From assembly GCA_963815325.1 (NCBI GenBank), contig CAWFGG010000010.1, positions 222,693 through 286,692 on the forward strand: a stretch of 64,000 nt of DNA, in the 5' to 3' direction. How positions within the stretch are numbered: the stretch's first letter is position 1; each line of letters starts with the position of its first letter. The stretch is from JABDII01 sp963815325. GTDB taxonomy: Bacteria; Gemmatimonadota; Gemmatimonadetes; Gemmatimonadales; GWC2-71-9. A program made the translations under genes and the position numbers. A model generated the notes under the pieces. That model did no database searches. It was not told the DNA's origin and saw only the letters and a list, made by a program, of their open reading frames with translations. Shown piece after piece: positions 61,977-64,000 of this stretch.

Positions 61977-62707
61977 GTGCCGCGATCGAGCTCGAGCGGG
62001 TGTCGTTCAGCTACGGCGGGCCCCTGGTTCTGGAAGACATCGATCTCACCGTGGAAGAGGGCGAGTTCCTTGGCCTGGTGGGTCCCAACGCCAGCGGCAA
62101 GAGCACGTTGCTCAAGGTCATGCTCGGTCTCTTTCGGCCCACCGCGGGCCGAGTGCGGGTGTTCGGCCGCGATCCGGTGGACGGGCGCCACGCCATCGGC
62201 TACGTGCCCCAGTTCGCGACGTTCCGGCGGGACTTCCCGATTCTGGTTCGAGACATGGTGCTCCTGGGGCGGCTCGGCGCCACGCGGGTGCTGGGCGGCT
62301 ATCGAGCGGCGGATCACGCCGCCGCCGAGCTTGCCATGCGGGAGGCCCAGGTCTGGGACGTCCGGGCCAACCCGATCGGGATGCTCTCGGGCGGTCAGCT
62401 GCAGCGGGCGCTGGTGGCGCGGGCTCTGGTCTCGAATCCCAAGATCCTCATTCTCGATGAACCGACCTCGAACATCGATGTGTTGGCGGAGGCCGACATT
62501 TTCACATTGTTCCGGACGCTCAATGAGCGCATGACGATCGTTGTGGTGTCTCATGACGTCGGGTTCATCACCCAGTACGTGCATCGCGTGGCCTGCTTGA
62601 ACCGGACCTTGGTGTGCCACCCCACCGGCGCCATCACCGGCGAGGTCATCGCCCAGTTGTACGGCACGCCGGTGCGGCTCATCGACCACGGCCATGACCA
62701 ATCATAG
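61973..62707 (+). CDS. Metal ABC transporter ATP-binding protein
   Basis: 244-residue ABC ATPase. Walker A LVGPNASGKSTLL, the Q-loop in YVPQFATF, signature LSGGQLQRALVARAL, Walker B ILILDEPTSNID and the H-loop VVVSHDVGF are complete. Sequence is of the ZnuC/MntB class. It sits between the binding protein and the permease, with overlapping start and a 9-nt gap to the next ATG. Confidence 0.93.
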   Translation: MSAAIELERVSFSYGGPLVLEDIDLTVEEGEFLGLVGPNASGKSTLLKVMLGLFRPTAGRVRVFGRDPVDGRHAIGYVPQFATFRRDFPILVRDMVLLGRLGATRVLGGYRAADHAAAELAMREAQVWDVRANPIGMLSGGQLQRALVARALVSNPKILILDEPTSNIDVLAEADIFTLFRTLNERMTIVVVSHDVGFITQYVHRVACLNRTLVCHPTGAITGEVIAQLYGTPVRLIDHGHDQS

Positions 62708-62716
62708 GATGCTGTG

Positions 62717-63571
62717 ATGGGCGAGTTCTTCCGAACGCTTGCCACCGAGCAGTTCCTCCAGCACGCCTTGGCGGCGGGAATCCTCGCGAGCATCGGCTGC
62801 GGGGTCATGGGCTCCTACGTGGTGGTCAAGCGTATCGGCTACTTGGCGGGGGGTATCGCCCACGCCGTGCTGGGCGGGATGGGGATCGCGTACTTCTTTG
62901 GCCAGGACCCGATCCTAGGCGCACTGATCGCCGCGCTGGCGGCGGCCCTCATCGTGGGGTGGGTCAGCCGCCACGGAACCGAGCATGTCGACACACTGAT
63001 CGGCGCCCTGTGGGCCGTCGGCATGGCGATCGGGATTCTCTTCATTTCGCAGACCCCGGGCTACAACGTGGATCTGTTGAGCTACCTGTTCGGCAACATC
63101 TTGATGGTGGCTCCGAAAGGCCTGCTGTTCATTGCGATTCTCGACCTGATCATCGTGGTCTTGGTCTTGTTGCTCTACCGGCAGTTTCTGGCCGTCGCGT
63201 TCGACGAGGAGTTTGCCCTGCTCCGCGGCGTCTCAGTCGAGTTCGTCGATCTGCTGCTCCTCTCCCTGGTGGCCCTCACGGTCGTCACGCTGATTCGGGT
63301 GGTCGGGCTGATCCTCGTGATTGCCCTGCTCACGCTCCCGGCCGCAATTGCCGGGCAATACGTCCGTTCCCTCGGACGCATGATGTTGCTGGCCATCGTG
63401 CTCGGTATGGGGTTTACAGTCGCTGGGCTGGCGCTGTCATTCCGCCCCGACCTTCCGGCCGGCGCTTCCATTATCGTGGTGGCCGGGGTCGCGTACCTGG
63501 TGTCGACCGGGCTCCAGGCCGCCCTCAGGTGGCGGAAGATGCGCGGCTTGCGAGGGCGACACTCCGCCTAG
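62717..63571 (+). CDS. Metal ABC transporter permease
   Basis: 284-residue ABC-3 family permease with about eight helices (HALAAGILASIGCGVMGSYV, IAHAVLGGMGIAYFFG, GALIAALAAALIVGW, AILDLIIVVLVLLLYRQFL, LLLLSLVALTVVTLIRVVGLILVIALLTLPAAIA). It completes the importer with the two preceding genes. A GTG at 62714 precedes the ATG at 62717. It is convergent with the exchanger gene. Confidence 0.93.
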   Translation: MGEFFRTLATEQFLQHALAAGILASIGCGVMGSYVVVKRIGYLAGGIAHAVLGGMGIAYFFGQDPILGALIAALAAALIVGWVSRHGTEHVDTLIGALWAVGMAIGILFISQTPGYNVDLLSYLFGNILMVAPKGLLFIAILDLIIVVLVLLLYRQFLAVAFDEEFALLRGVSVEFVDLLLLSLVALTVVTLIRVVGLILVIALLTLPAAIAGQYVRSLGRMMLLAIVLGMGFTVAGLALSFRPDLPAGASIIVVAGVAYLVSTGLQAALRWRKMRGLRGRHSA

Positions 63572-63596
63572 GCACGCCGCGCTGCCCAGGCCGACC

Positions 63597-64000
63597 TCAA
63601 TGGCTCATCCGGTAGGTCAGGTATAGTCCCACCAGATACGTGATCAAGATGAACGCGGGTCCGGGCTCGATAACCCACCAGCGTCGCTCGGATTTGTTGA
63701 GGATGTCGAGGATGGCGATCCCCATCATCAAGACCCCCACCAACGCGCCGATGACGAGGGCCGGGTGCACCTGGGCCAGCAGCGCGTCCGAGCCGTTCAG
63801 AATATCCAGCGGGAAGAGCGCGGCCATATTGAAGCAGTTGCTGCCGAGCAGGGTCCCGACGGCCAGGTTATAGGCACCGGTCCGAATGCACGCCAGGGTC
63901 ACGGCGGCCTCGGGCAGCGACGTGGTGAAGGCCAAGAGGATCATCCCGACAAAGCCCTGGGTCAGGCCCCATTGCTCCGCGAGATCTGCCGCGGCACACG
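63597..64000 (-). CDS. Sodium/calcium exchanger family protein (CaCA), 5' end outside window
   Basis: The C-terminal part of a CaCA cation antiporter, open at 64000. The second alpha-repeat is visible: GFVGMILLAFTTSLPEAAVTLACIR and LAVGTLLGSNCFNMAALFPLDI, with the Pro-Glu and Gly-Ser-Asn motifs of the family. At least four helices follow to the stop at 63597. Ion specificity cannot be read from this fragment. It may share metal homeostasis context with the adjacent ABC importer. Confidence 0.82.
   Translation of the reverse strand, partial: CAAADLAEQWGLTQGFVGMILLAFTTSLPEAAVTLACIRTGAYNLAVGTLLGSNCFNMAALFPLDILNGSDALLAQVHPALVIGALVGVLMMGIAILDILNKSERRWWVIEPGPAFILITYLVGLYLTYRMSH

Noticed and set aside
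1..64000. CRISPR array, prophage or transposon
   Set aside because: No regularly spaced repeats, integrase, transposase or phage structural genes were seen.

Overview
The window is a GC-rich bacterial chromosome segment, densely packed with housekeeping genes and short operons. The gene content fits a Gemmatimonadota-like organism: paired DUF4159/DUF4175 proteins, DUF4097, tandem S41 proteases, and a LolA/SPOR/Omp85-like set pointing to a diderm envelope. This placement is inference from protein families only; no 16S rRNA is present. I see no prophage, insertion sequence, CRISPR array or integron.

Layout. 1-5.2 kb (minus strand): HD-GYP sensor (cut by the window edge), a pseudopilin, a CsgG-like protein, a metallo-beta-lactamase-fold hydrolase and a Crp/Fnr regulator. 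5.4-12.8 kb (plus): rpmE-prfA-prmC-ylbF-tmk, then two S41 proteases flanking a DUF2520 Rossmann protein. 12.9-27.3 kb (minus): rpsF-rpsR-DUF2232-rplI, a DAK2/DegV fusion, rsfS, a large peptidase/propeller/barrel protein, a SPOR lipoprotein, smc, DAHP synthase and lolA. 27.5-38.4 kb: a MOSC protein (plus), then minus-strand ychF, a frameshifted pyrophosphatase, pth-rplY-prs, tRNA-Gln, ispE, a flippase-like protein, an HPt-like protein and pdxJ. 38.4-54.1 kb (mostly plus): thioredoxin, rsmI, a DUF4159/DUF4175/TPR/Tat-secreted cluster, a JAB-DinG helicase fusion, an FAH-family protein and an aminotransferase. 54.2-60.9 kb (minus): CapA-like protein, gltX, two tRNA-Ser genes, DUF4097 and a two-component system whose genes carry many frameshifts. 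61-63.6 kb: a metal ABC importer. The right end holds a partial CaCA exchanger.

Functional themes. Much of the window serves translation (L31, RF1 and its methylase, S6, S18, L9, RsfS, Pth, L25, YchF, RsmI, GltX, three tRNAs). The envelope is the second theme (pseudopilin, S41 proteases, LolA, the barrel protein, SPOR, CapA). ATGA-type stop/start overlaps are frequent and suggest translational coupling.

The most distinctive observations are: a helicase with a RadC/JAMM-like N-terminus fused to an XPD/DinG core; a metallopeptidase-propeller-barrel protein; a FakA/FakB-like fusion; an HPt-like protein that has lost its histidine and carries repeated VPI motifs; and an unusual load of frameshifts (at least a dozen), concentrated at 57.8-60.6 kb. 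The reading frames on both sides of the breaks still encode conserved protein, so sequencing or assembly indels are a serious alternative to gene decay.
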